DNA from: Porites lobata
Lineage: Eukaryota; Cnidaria; Anthozoa; Scleractinia; Poritidae
Direction of reading: 5' to 3'
Assembly (NCBI GenBank): GCA_942486035.1
Contig: CALNXK010000030.1
Span: forward strand, 1,975,001 to 2,039,000
DNA length: 64,000 nt
In this document: positions 25,201 to 36,138 of the stretch, piece by piece
Position numbering within the stretch: position 1 is the first letter of the stretch
Layout of the letters: each line of letters opens with the position of its first letter
The notes under the pieces: generated by a model
What the model saw: only the letters and a program-made list of their open reading frames with translations
What the model was told of the DNA's origin: nothing
The model's database searches: none
Position numbers and translations under genes: made by a program

Positions 25201-25889
25201 CCCCCCGAAATCTAGAAAATTCATTTTTGCTTGGATCCATTGACACCTCGGTTTTATTAATTTAGCACATGAACTCGAGTATAGTGGCCTGACATGCCAG
25301 AGCACGATCTAATAGTAGTGGTCGTACGTTTTACGGCTGCATCGGCAATAACTGTCCTTGTTTAATATTCATAAGATTGTCGGCTGCAAAATCAGAAATT
25401 TGGCGGTTAGTCTTCCATTTGGCTTTCGAGTGTAGTGTATTATCAAGCAACAGCAAGTTTTTTTGCAGTTGACTGGACATTCTGTTTCAATGTATAATTA
25501 CAATTAAAAACAAGCCTTGTCGTTTCTGTCTAAAACCATCGATCAGATTAAGTGTTTTGCTCAGGCTGAGAGACTTACGCACTACTAAAATATACATGAC
25601 GCTTTATTGTAGAAGAAATCAAACCTAACATGATTCCCTTTTTTAATAACATCACGTTGAGACAGTTTCTTTCCTAATCAAGCCTTCAAGATGAATTCGT
25701 CACCAGATTAAAGTGACTTTTATTAGGAACCTCTCAACACTTGAAGTGTGAAAAACGAGAGGAAAATGAGAGAACTTTGTGGTTCTAATATAAGCACCAA
25801 ATAAACATTTTTCACTAACCTGCCACTGCGTTTTGATAGAAAGATACAAATGTGATGCAGAAATGTAGAGCGATCTGATACAGCTGCAT
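22265..25889 (-). CDS. secreted CAP/SCP (PR-1 superfamily) protein, 205 aa, four exons, probable GPI anchor
   Basis: Exons in reading order are 25820..25889, 24949..25013, 23894..24136 and 22265..22504, all with GT-AG borders and compatible phases (618 nt). Residues 1-23 form a signal peptide. The CAP fold follows: CLKWHNDYR, VVWNETLARNAAVWA, EHA (His74), GENLY (Glu83), a stretch ending ETGHFTQ (His123), then IVWKTTKQIG and YTPPGN. His74, Glu83 and His123 are the usual cavity residues; a second Glu should lie in the FYNEI region. CAP proteins act outside the cell in defence, venom, reproduction or sterol binding; the role here is unknown. There is no cysteine-rich hinge, so it is closer to the short GAPR-1/GLIPR2-like form, but exported. 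The tail, a spacer then FPPMFVACWLFLLGLHF, resembles a GPI-attachment signal. Confidence 0.92.
23046..23290. repeat. CCA-rich minisatellite
   Basis: A CCACCACCACC run followed by about 2.5 copies of a roughly 65-75 bp unit (CACCAGCACCACTACAT.TCT then ATTTTTCCCTCCTCCACCAC). It lies in the last intron of the CAP gene. The His-, Pro- and Trp-rich reading frames it creates on both strands are artefacts. Confidence 0.85.
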
Positions 25890-28035
25890 TTGTGGATAGT
25901 TAAAGGCGTTTTAGACGACCCTAACTCTTTGAAAGAAAATTATAATTTTTCAACACTTTGAAACCGTGTTTCCAAAACAATTAAGTGATGAATGACTAAC
26001 AAAGGAGCTGCGTAATGTGTTACACATGTATGGTAATGTATGGCAATATGTTTTGACAGTGGATCGATGTTTTTTTCCCGCCCATGATATTTAGTCATGC
26101 CGTGAATAACATTCTCCAAACTGACCTTTGTTTTTATCACCAACTAAGGAAAGTATGTTGGAAAACCGCATTTGTCCAAGAAGTAGAAAAGTCTTGAAAT
26201 TGCAGACAATAGTTCAGGCAAAAACGAGGTCGTTCATTGTAAAAATATCACATTGTACAACGACTTCAGAGTTAAGAGCAAACCAAAAAAATGAAATTTT
26301 TATCAGTTACCTGCTGGTACCTGATGAATATTTAAACGTTCTTTGGTCTAAAGGACTTATTATGTGTAAAACCCAAGAGACGGGAATTTGTTAATTCGTG
26401 AAGCATTGTTCGATCCCACGCCTATGAGTTCATTTTTCTTTCCTTCATGATTACTTAAAAGTAAATATGTTTCAAAATGTTACCACTCCCTATCAGACGA
26501 GTTGTGAAATCAGTTTACAAGTGGATTAGTTTCAATCAAAACTTTGTGAATTGAAATAATTTCAATTTTTGCTGTGTGTAAGCTGACTTTGAGTTGTGGC
26601 TGAAATTTAATTATGTTTGTTCTGCTTTTTCAAAAAGAGTCGAACTATTTTCTGACGCCAGCAACATTTTTAGGACATGCATGAAATAGGATTTTTTTTA
26701 CAACAACAACCACAAGTCAGAAAAACAACAACAAAAAAATGTTTGTTGTTCCACTGGAGCGAACTGGGATATTTTAGAAACCCAGGCACGATCGCAGTCC
26801 TCATGTATTTGTCATCTTTTAAAGAGCCTATGTCACGAGGATATTCCTTTTTTTAGTACAATTACCGATCCACAAAATTCTCCAGAAGAGACACGAAGAC
26901 GATATCAAACGTATTTCATCGGGGAGAACTGACCACAATTTTTTCTGGTGCTTTTTACCGGCATGGCATTAAAACTTGAAAAAGTTCACCCAATTGTTTC
27001 AAGTTTCTATCCATGTCGGCCATCCTTGCCATCCGTACAGTCTTAAATATCAAAACTGGACCGTTATTCTTGGAATTCAGTTAATACTAAGACACGTTTT
27101 AGCCATGTAGATAGATAGTAAATAGCGCGAATATAACTCCTTTAAAAAGTTATAAAACCCAGGGGATTAAGTAATGAGGTTTGCGGGAGATGCTAGGAAG
27201 GACAAGGAGCTACTAGAGACAAGAAGGGACAATTCCCGCTTTTTCTTAATCCGATGCATTCTCGCCAGTCTCAACTGATTGAAAAAGCGAAGCAGTAGAA
27301 ATATATGGGGAGAAAAATTTACTTCGAATATACTTCGAATAGCCGTAAAAGAGAAAAGACTGGAGGCAGTGCCCGCTTCATTATAGTTAAGATTTTGTAC
27401 CACTATCTTCCGCACCCTACAGTTGATCATGAAATAGTTATTTTTCCAGAAATGAGAAGGAGCAACGATCGTTCTTTTGCCTTTTAGGCAAGGTTAATTT
27501 GTTGAATGAAATTTACTCCATGCACAGCAAAAGATATAACGGACAGTTTCTTAAAAGAAAACAAACAATCATGACGACTGGCTGGTGGCGCGTTTGAAAT
27601 ATAAATGGAAAGAACATGAAACTAATGAGCCTGATTCTCTTTCCTTTTTCTTCCTTTTCATGTTATAATCATCACAAACCTGATCAATCAGTAACCCAGT
27701 AACATTTAATGACAGTTAACTGAGGAGAAAATCGTGTTTATTTGTACTTAATATCAACGTTTTTAAAGCGTGAAGTAGCTTCCGTCCTCAGAATTGCCAC
27801 AGTCCTGGCTTAAAGGGACAAAAACTTGATTGGTCACATAGCCCACAGCTTTTAACAGTCAGATCGCGAAGAAAACCAGAATGCAAAAGCGTGCAGAAAG
27901 GACTGAATCCAACTCCCGGTGCTCAATTTGCCTCTCTGCTATTGGTCAATTAAGTTTTTACAGAAACTCATAAGAGTTTCTGGTTTTTAACATTGCGCAT
28001 GCCATCTTCCTTTCGTCGCGTTGACTTTGCTAAAC

Positions 28036-28289
28036 GGTTGTGACTAGAATGGATACCTCAAAATCAGGTTGGACACATTATGTTTATTACACAACGCTAT
28101 ACTCTCGGCAGTTAGCCCTTGATGGTGTAGTGGATACGGATATGTATTATACATCAAATAACGCGGGTTCAAGTCCTTCATACTACCTACTTTCTTCTCC
28201 TATTTACTACTTTAAGTTATAAGACCCCTATCATGTATTTTGAGTGAAGATGACAATCTGACTTTGGGGTATCCATTCTAGTCCCAACC
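28036..28289. mobile_element. 254 bp TIR element enclosing a tRNA-like segment
   Basis: GGTTGTGACTAGAATGGATA on the left and TATCCATTCTAGTCCCAACC on the right are inverted copies over about 35 bp. The interior contains Pol III A- and B-box matches (28123 and 28166). No coding capacity. Confidence 0.75.
28116..28186 (+). repeat. tRNA-like segment inside the 28 kb MITE
   Basis: An A box TGGTGTAGTGG at 28123 and a B box GGTTCAAGTCC at 28166 are at tRNA spacing. The T arm is partly paired, but the would-be acceptor arms (CCCTTGA and ATACTAC) do not pair. I read it as a tRNA-derived relic, not a gene. Confidence 0.5.
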
Positions 28290-29941
28290 TTTGGTATAGC
28301 CTGCAGTGAAGGCGTATTTTGGGTGGGCGAAGCTTGTTAATCGGATCGCTACGATGAAGCCACCGTCTTTGATTTTATAGCAGAGGAAGATTGGGGAGAG
28401 TAGAAATAGTAACCCTTAGAGTAGGTAAAAAAACCATTCGCGTGCGCCCGATGAAAACGCCTGCACTATAGGCTACCTTTACTAAACTGGACTGCTAATG
28501 TTTTACACCATAACAACCTGATTTCCATAGCAACACAAGTAAGTACTGTTTTGACAAATCTGGTTTTAACTGTCGGCTCAAAAAGCTCGAAAAGCAGTTC
28601 ACCCGCAACCTCGTTCACCTGTACTTTTCCTTTGCTGCAGCCCGCGTGATAGCACAAATTACTTTTGAGTATAAGTGTCTATTAGCTTCTCTTATTTAAG
28701 CATATTTATTACTAAGGAGGTTCTTTACTATGCAGACAGATTGTATAAACAAAGTTCCACTAGATTGAGCAGCAATGCATTGCTTTTAATGAGCAGACTT
28801 AATGGCCTTAATCCCTTTGCCCATTATCTCATCATTCCGATAGCCGGCACGATCCGAAAACTGAAAATTCAGACTGTCAAGTCGTTTATTGATTTTGTAC
28901 ATACAGACACCCGCAAATCATCTCTTGCCTTAGATAATTGCTCTTTTTATTTTCTAGTGTTTGTCTTCTTAGTGTGATCAAAATCAAAAAGGGAATAAGG
29001 TTATTGCAATCTTTGAAATAGTTGAAAGACCAAAAGTATTGATTACTATTGAAAAAAGGTTTTAAATGCTTCTTTGTTGAGGGAGTTAAGTCTTGTAGGA
29101 TCTTAATACCGACGTCAAAGTTAGTTTTCTCAGTCATGCTTTTTCTTATGAAAAGAAAAATTTTCCAATGTTAGTTTATAGGAAAACTGAGTTGTCTTCA
29201 TTTAGTACCTCAACTCTGGCAATTGTCTTTTTAATCTTGCTTTTGATAACTTAATTTTTAGACCGTTTCAAGTTGGATAGGAGGTTATTGTGTCTTAGCA
29301 ACTAATGTTAATATTAAGAGCAGAAATTAATAAATGCAGTCATCTTAGTAAATTAACAACTTTTTTTGTATACCTGTACGTGCAGGTAGGTGAATCTAAG
29401 TGAGTTTATTACCCTTGAGCCTTCCTTTTGTGAGAGTGATGGAGCGCAAACGATGTAACGAAAATGGGTAAACCAAATGCTTCGCCGAATCACATAAAAA
29501 TGTGGAGTGAGTTGCAATTGGACGCATGGCTGACAGAGAAGACATAACAAATTTTGGGCGAAAAATTATAAATTTGCCAATGATCACATGCTCCTATTAC
29601 TGATTTAAACTTCGAAGTTTAAGAATCTGACAAGGTCTTCCCTAGTCTGAGATTGCTCGATATCTTACCTTACTTTCTTAGATCTTAAAGTAAACAGTAA
29701 ATATTACTCTCTTAGAAGTGGGGTGTCGATCGTTGCTGCTAGTATCAAGATTGTTTACATAACGTTTGATATGTGAAACAGTTGTTAGGGACCCAGAAGG
29801 TATGAATTGGCCAAATTGAAAAATAAAAAATACCTTGACGTGAACCTGCGTACTTCTTAAAGACATAGGAAAATGGAAGGCTATAGGTAAGACAGTACCT
29901 GCGCTGGCGTGCTGTTGACATGAAAAAAAAATGATCCACAG

Positions 29942-30122
29942 CGCCAACTTTGAAAACATTTGGCAGTTATACGACGACGACTTTATGAATCTCTCTCGAA
30001 GACTTGAAGCACCTTTGAGCGGTACGGAAATGCAACATAAGGACTATAAAGACACTGCTTGCACGATTTATAAGGCTCTGCTGAGGTTTAAATCTCTCAG
30101 AGATCATGTGACCATTCATTAG
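29942..30122 (+). CDS. possible terminal exon of an unidentified gene
   Basis: An acceptor-like ATGATCCACAG precedes 29942. The frame (phase 2) runs 59 codons to TAG at 30120..30122. The peptide looks protein-like: polar and helical, with stretches such as NFENIWQLYDDDFMNLSRRL and HKDYKDTACTIYKALLRF, mixed codon use and no low complexity. I do not recognise the family and could not find upstream exons. It might be the last exon of a small helical protein, or chance. Confidence 0.3.
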
Positions 30123-31894
30123 TCATTGGGCTTTGCAAAGAACAAATTGTCATGTAAATGCTTCACGAACAAAGTCGATCAACGTGACAACCACAGAGAC
30201 AATGCAGACGGAAATTTGAAAACACGTACACTAGTTAAGCTATTCCAACCTACCTAAAGCTATGAAACCAAAAAGAAATAAACAAACAAACAAACCAACA
30301 CACAAAATGTCACCATAAAGTTAATGGATTAATAGCAGTCTTTTATTTTTCTTCAATGTCTGCCAGACGGATGCAAGGGGAAACTGCCCGGAAAGAACGC
30401 TCACTTACCCGAATCCCTCGTTTTTCCACAAACACATTCCTTGGAAAAAAAACCCATCAAAATAACAACTACGAGAATTAAGATACTGCTTGCAGTCGTC
30501 TTGTACTGAATAGTCGAAAGTAAGTGAACGAAAGTATCCCTGTTTCATATGATCTAAGCCTATGCGAGATAAGCCTTTTCTGAGACATCCCTTACTAGCC
30601 CGAGTCTGTTTTGAATCAATGGGAGGTGTTAAAAACTTATTACAATGAGTTTTATTTCCATGAATATTTTCAAAAAATAAATGTTTTGCACTTGGCATTA
30701 ACTTGACAGTGAGAATTTTTAGAACTTGGAAATTCCCCGCCTAGTTTTTGTTCACAAGTCGAGCTGTGTTCATCCGAAGGCCGTGCGCGAAATGGGCGCG
30801 ATAAGAGGGCACGCACGCATACCCGGCAAGCGCGACTCACGGGCGCCAGTATAAAACCTATTTTGACTACAAAAACCAATGGGGCCGTTTATTCCTTTAC
30901 ATGAATTTTTCGATTACTATGTCGAAAATTAAATATTTCTGTGCGTTCTTAATAAAATTTCTGATGCTGGATTAATCCGATGAAATTTAGCAGGTTGAAC
31001 AAATCACCCGGTAAGACAAGACTTGCAATATACATCTCCCTAAATGCATCTAATCAGCACGTATGTTTTTCCTTGTCCCTTAATGAGAAAATTAACTGTT
31101 GAATTTCAAATCTCGGCACAACCTGATCATGCTACTCGAATAACATGACTCTGTTCGACGACTGCCGACAACAAAATGCGATATCATCTAGAGAACTGAG
31201 ACAAGTCGGTCACTGATTGGCTGATTCTTATTTAAGTTTATTAAATTTCTCTTAGGTAGACATATATATATAGGATCACGTCTATGGCGAATGACCTCTT
31301 TTACTTGTCGTTTACTGCTCATTACATCTACTCGAAATTATGAAGTTTCATCCCTAAGAACTATTTTGACAGTTTTTATCTGCTCATTTTCTAATTTGAG
31401 ACACTAAACCTGGTTGCCGTTTTCCATAAACGCGATTCTAAATCTCTCTCTATTCACAGAGACGGAAAAAAAAATTATCGTACGTTTACGTGTGGTTAGA
31501 CTCCATTTTTCTCGAGCTAGCAATCCCTGCAGAGCTTTGTTTCATAAAAGCTTCAGTTGCTCTGAGTCTTTTTTCTGTGGTACAAGGCCTTTAACCTCAG
31601 GTAAAATAAAAATGCGAGATTGCTTCGTACTCAGATTAATTTCCTATGGAAAAACACTATGGAAAATTCAAAAGTTCAAACGTAGGAGCTGTGACAACGA
31701 CCAAGATGTTTAACAAAGGTTTTCTGGGTCTCACAATAAAACAACCAACCATTTGGTAAGAGGTTAGTTACGCTACCACGTTAAGACGCATTTCAAGTGA
31801 TGAGTACCGCGCCAAACAAACTTCAAAACACCACCATGCACAAATGAACCAATAGCGGTGCACCACAGACAAGTCGTTTCTCCCAGTGTGTTCG

Positions 31895-32650
31895 TCTATG
31901 GCCTGGGCCGTCGAACTTTTCACGAGACGAACCAAACTCTATAATTTAGATCGACCTAAAGTATTGAGCCAGTCTCTGTAAGATCCTCATATCGAGTTTT
32001 GCCCACATAATGGATTTCGCTCATAATTTTTCTGTAGACTTCTTTTAATAAGTATATAGCAAATATGAAACTAGATTGGAGAAATTCGCTTCTGTAAATT
32101 TTTTTTAACGAATTTTCTTTCGGCGCCACATGAGGACCTGAGATGCTTGGGAAATATGCAAATTTTGTCAAAATTCAACCGATTGCTCCGGATAAAAGAG
32201 AGCGACCCAAAGCTTCCCATTTACTAGTTATTTTAATTGAGCCTTTATCTTTTTGTGGGCAAAACTCGACATGAGGATCTTACAGAGACTGGCTCTTAAC
32301 TAAGTTAAGATCACCTGTTAGATCAGACGTCGCACTTAGGACGCGTCGAACCAATCAAATGAATCAGACCAAAAAGCAATTTTAGCCGAACGAGGCTAAA
32401 TATACATTGTCACACAAATTTTTAATTTATTAGTCTAGTTCGTCGCATGTGAAGATCGACGTTTGTCCCGGAGACGATCTTCAGACGTTCTATCCTTCTG
32501 AAGCAGACGGATAGAACGTGTTGGACGATCCAAACTCATTCAGACGAACTTAACTGAGCCAGACGTCGAACTTTTCACGAACTTAATTAACTGACACTAA
32601 GTTTGATACGTCTCATGAGAACTTCCACGTTTGGCCTCGGCCTATGATTA
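31895..32650. mobile_element. TIR element, TCTATGGCCTGGGCC type, carrying a nested MITE
   Basis: The left arm (CTATGGCCTGGGCCGTCGAAC, CTTTTCACGAGACG) is matched in inverted, diverged form by the right arm near 32610..32650 (CGTCTCATGAGAAC and GGCCTCGGCCTATGA). The MITE at 31967..32295 sits inside. Shared TCGAACTT words link it to 16650..16800. Confidence 0.55.
31967..32295. mobile_element. 329 bp MITE, ends GAGCCAGTCTCTGTAAGATC
   Basis: GAGCCAGTCTCTGTAAGATC on the left and GATCTTACAGAGACTGGCTC on the right are perfect; the match extends to about 40 bp including GTTTTGCCCAC. It is nested in the element at 31895..32650. I cannot define the target duplication. Confidence 0.85.
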
Positions 32651-33384
32651 CAGTTGATATACAAGAAGATATAAAGACAAAAAGTCTGCTTAACAGTATA
32701 GTTTTTATTACTTTTTCTATTTACAGGAGTGTGAAACAAAAAAACATTCTTCTAACAATTGTTATATGTATTTAGGAAGCAATTCTTGCAGTGGTCTGCT
32801 GATTTCTAAAAGAAAAAAAAAAGGATATTAATAAACTGTACAATCTCAAGATAATATATCTGACGGCTTCTTTTCTCTCCGTTTTTTCTCTCTTTTTCTC
32901 AGTTCAAAAGGGAGGGAAATTTGTGTCGAAAATTTTCTAATCTGTAAAAAGCAATTCGGCATAAATAAAAAAAAACAAGATATATGTGACAAATTCAAAC
33001 AAAAGAGCAATAAACTTTCGTGACAATGGAGTACTGAAAGTGCCGTAAATGTAACATCAGGTTATAGACCCGTAATTCGATATTTTAAGTTTATACGCTT
33101 AGCTCAGAGATCCAAGAAATATCATTATAACGAGATGAATCCTCACTTGGGACCTTGCCTCGCTACAGTCTCACCAAGGCAAGGATTATTCTGGTTCTTA
33201 GCCCTTAATATCAAAACTTCAATTCTCATTTGCTGCCCCTATACATTTCCTTCATAAGTAAAGAGGAGAAGTTGTTTAAGTATCAACTGAACTCATCTTG
33301 AGTGATCATCTCTTTAATTCTCATGACCATTCTGTTTTATAATGCAGTGTTATAATAGGGAGAAATTTCAACCTGATCACTGTT

Positions 33385-33540
33385 AAGGTATGTTACACGA
33401 GACGATTTGCAGCGACCATTTTCAGCGCAGCACAGCGTTGCAATGTTGCAACCGTTCGAAACATTGTCGCAACAATGCTCTAATGCTGTGTTGCGCTAAA
33501 AATCGGTGTTGCGAACTGTCCCGTGTAACATCACCCTTAG
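33385..33540. mobile_element. about 156 bp foldback MITE, ends TAAGG(GTG)ATGTTACACG
   Basis: TAAGGTATGTTACACGAGACG on the left is inverted in CGTGTAACATCACCCTTA on the right, with inner GCGCAGCACAGCG and TGTGTTGCGC also inverted. No coding capacity. Confidence 0.8.
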
Positions 33541-33748
33541 GGCTTAAGGGGCTAAAACAATAGAAAACCCTCCAACGAGTGAATGGGACGGCTATACGCG
33601 TATCCACAATTTACAGTTGAGAGTAATTCACACCCCTAGTTAAAGGAATTGAAGTCTTTTTGCATTGAAATTGGGGGGGGGGGGGTATATTTGAAAAAAC
33701 ATGGAGTATCGGCCTGTGTGGACGATTCTGAAGACTTATTGTCTAGTT

Positions 33749-35371
33749 TGCCGGAGAAAACCGCCGACATTTCGCGACACCACAACTGGTTTTCCCGCGA
33801 AATGACGTTTGAGAAACGAGCGCAGATATTTCATACTGATGACGCGTCACTATCCAGATCTGGGTACAACCTCGTCCCCAGGGCTTTTCCCTTAAAAAAT
33901 GGGTGGGGCGGGAAAAGGCCCTGGCATCGGCTGGTCACGTGTCCCCTCGTACACCCTAAAATCCTGGGTGTAATAAATTAGCGCTATGCGAAAAGCTAAA
34001 ATTATGCGTAACCTCACAGCGCGCGATCTTGGGCGGCCTTTTATATCTCTTGACGATTAACGAAAAGTTTTACAAGATTTCTTTTTTGTCACAGATACTG
34101 GCTATGGTAATTTTTTGCTTTCCTCCGATTTCTATGAAGGGGACAGCGAGCGGTAACATTTGTAAAACTTCCTTTATAGAGCGAGTATAAATGACAAACA
34201 AGCTATCGTACATGCATAAAGTTTGTACTGCAAAAGTCCGTTTTCTCGACTCTTTTGATATTTTATTTTATTTCTTGCGAAGTGGACCGCCGTACACAAA
34301 CTAGTTCTATTCAACTTAACTCTCAGCCATATCATAGCGTCACGCGTTGGTTTAGACTTATCTTGTATGACCTGTCTTTTTAAAAATTCATTGACCTCTG
34401 CGAGACTTGACCGAAACCGGAAACCGCGCATGAAAAGTTTCTGACACCCAGGGTATCAAACGACTGGTAACAAAGAAAGACTTGGGTCCATTTAAAATTG
34501 ACAGAGCTGTAGTTGATTCCAATCGATCGGTCAATCTTCCCTTTGATATAAGGAAAATCCTTTGCACTTATCCTCGGAAGAGAAAAGATATAAGAGATCT
34601 TAAAATGTTTCAGATCGGCGACCTGTCATCGTTCCTGGCTGGAGGGCTGACTTGCATCCGGCGCGGAGATTTGTTTGTTTCATGGTCGGGTTGTAGAGAA
34701 GACCAGACTCCATCATAAAGTATTTTGATGAACAATTCTATTTCAATTAAGTCCAATTTGTTTAAATTCACTGCAGATCCTAGAGGCAAAGGCCCGCATT
34801 TTTGTTTGACATTGGACAAAATCACTTTCTGCTTGATCGTACAGTAATTCCACAGTCACGATGAATTTCAGTCGAAGTACTACTCGATAACAGCTTGAAC
34901 TCTGAAGCATTTGACATATTTTGTACGTGACAACGTAGAGCCGGTTCTTGTAGCATTTGAATAATACGCAATTAAATGGATCTTAAGCTTTTGAATCGCA
35001 CAGACGCGAAAATATTGACATACAGTTCGCGATATTATTATTTTCCATTGTTGCTCCGTTCGACTTCTGTCAGCGCAAAACCAGCGGGTTGCATATAAAT
35101 TAGCTTCTCAGGAATATTTAGGCTGTGCACGTGACCAGCCGATGCCAGGGCCTTTTCCCGCCCCACCCATTTAAGGGAAAAGCCCTGGGGACGAGGTTGG
35201 ATCTGGGTAGTGCATCTGATTGGTTGAAAATGTGCTTAACCAATGAGAAGCACTACACAGATCTGAGTAGTGAAGCGTCATCAGTATGGAATTTCTGTGC
35301 TCGTTCCTCAGACGTCATTTCGCGGGGAAACCAGTGGTGGCGTCGGGAAACGTCGGTTTTGTTCTCAGGCT
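33749..35371. mobile_element. foldback MITE split by another transposon
   Basis: The two halves of a roughly 300 bp palindromic element (CCGACATTTCGCGAC ... GAAATGACGT.TGAGAAACGA ... CAGATCTGGGTA and its inverse) lie at 33749..33866 and 35200..35371. An intact relative without the insert is at 51215..51504. The right end lies about 30 bp from the CFAP99 stop codon. Confidence 0.8.
33867..35199. mobile_element. 1333 bp DNA transposon, TIR CAACCTCGTCCCCAGGGC, 10 bp target duplication
   Basis: Inverted termini of about 73 bp (CAACCTCGTCCCCAGGGC ... GGCTGGTCACGTG) are flanked by a direct 10 bp repeat GATCTGGGTA (33857..33866 and 35200..35209). No transposase frame is visible, so it is non-autonomous. 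A 9-11 bp duplication fits Mutator-like elements, but I cannot confirm the superfamily. Confidence 0.85.
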
Positions 35372-35400
35372 AATTCTAGCTTGCATTTTTTTCACTCTTC

Positions 35401-36093
35401 TTACTTTAGCGTGGTGACGGGTCTGACTCCCGCAGAGTTTCTACTAGCCAGTCCTTCGCTTCGAAGTTTAGCTGCTTTTTCACGAGTTTGTTCAAGTTCT
35501 CTCCATCTCATCTTTTCAAGATCCGCCTGAAATAAAACCACCGTCATTGTTAAAAGCGCAAAGATAAAACACAGACAACGATTTACAAAGATAAACACTG
35601 TAACGATAATGCAGAAAGTTAAAAGATAATTAAGTAAACAGTGAAAAGGAATTCTCACAGCACTTTCACTTTGTCTTATCAGGATCTTGTGGGACGTAAA
35701 AGAACCCACGCCACTGGCCGAAACATCACATCATGGGTTGGGTGGGTACAGTAAGCTCATAAATGGACTGACAGCGGCTGCCAGCGGCGACATTGTATGC
35801 TGACGTCCGAGCTTACTATTAACATGTTAAGGCAATTGTCTGGCGTACGACAAGTATTAGTATACAAGCGGGCAATTAGCCACCAACCTTTTCTGTTTGC
35901 AAAGTTTTTTGTCGCCTGGCAGAGCTTTTTTTGGGCAGCACGGCCAGCTTCTCAGTTTCCTTTTTACGTTCTATAAAAAAAAAAAACAAAACAAAACAAC
36001 AAAAAAATGACATAGATTAGTAAATTTTATAACATGTTAATAAAAATCTGTTAGTAACCGGAAACATTCACAATTAAAATCTTCTCAAGCCCC

Positions 36094-36138
<45 letters not shown>

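Larger units (their letters stand above)
25890..35400. other. intergenic region between the CAP and CFAP99 genes
   Basis: Mostly AT-rich non-coding DNA. It holds a MITE with an internal tRNA-like unit, one possible terminal exon near 30 kb, a GC-rich patch at 30730..30870 ending in a TATAAAA-like word, and a cluster of MITEs from 31.9 kb on. 26.2-28.0 kb shows nothing I can support. Confidence 0.55.

Noticed and set aside
31414..31713. 99-codon + strand frame
   Set aside because: Basic and Cys-containing but without domain, neighbours or convincing splice sites; likely chance.
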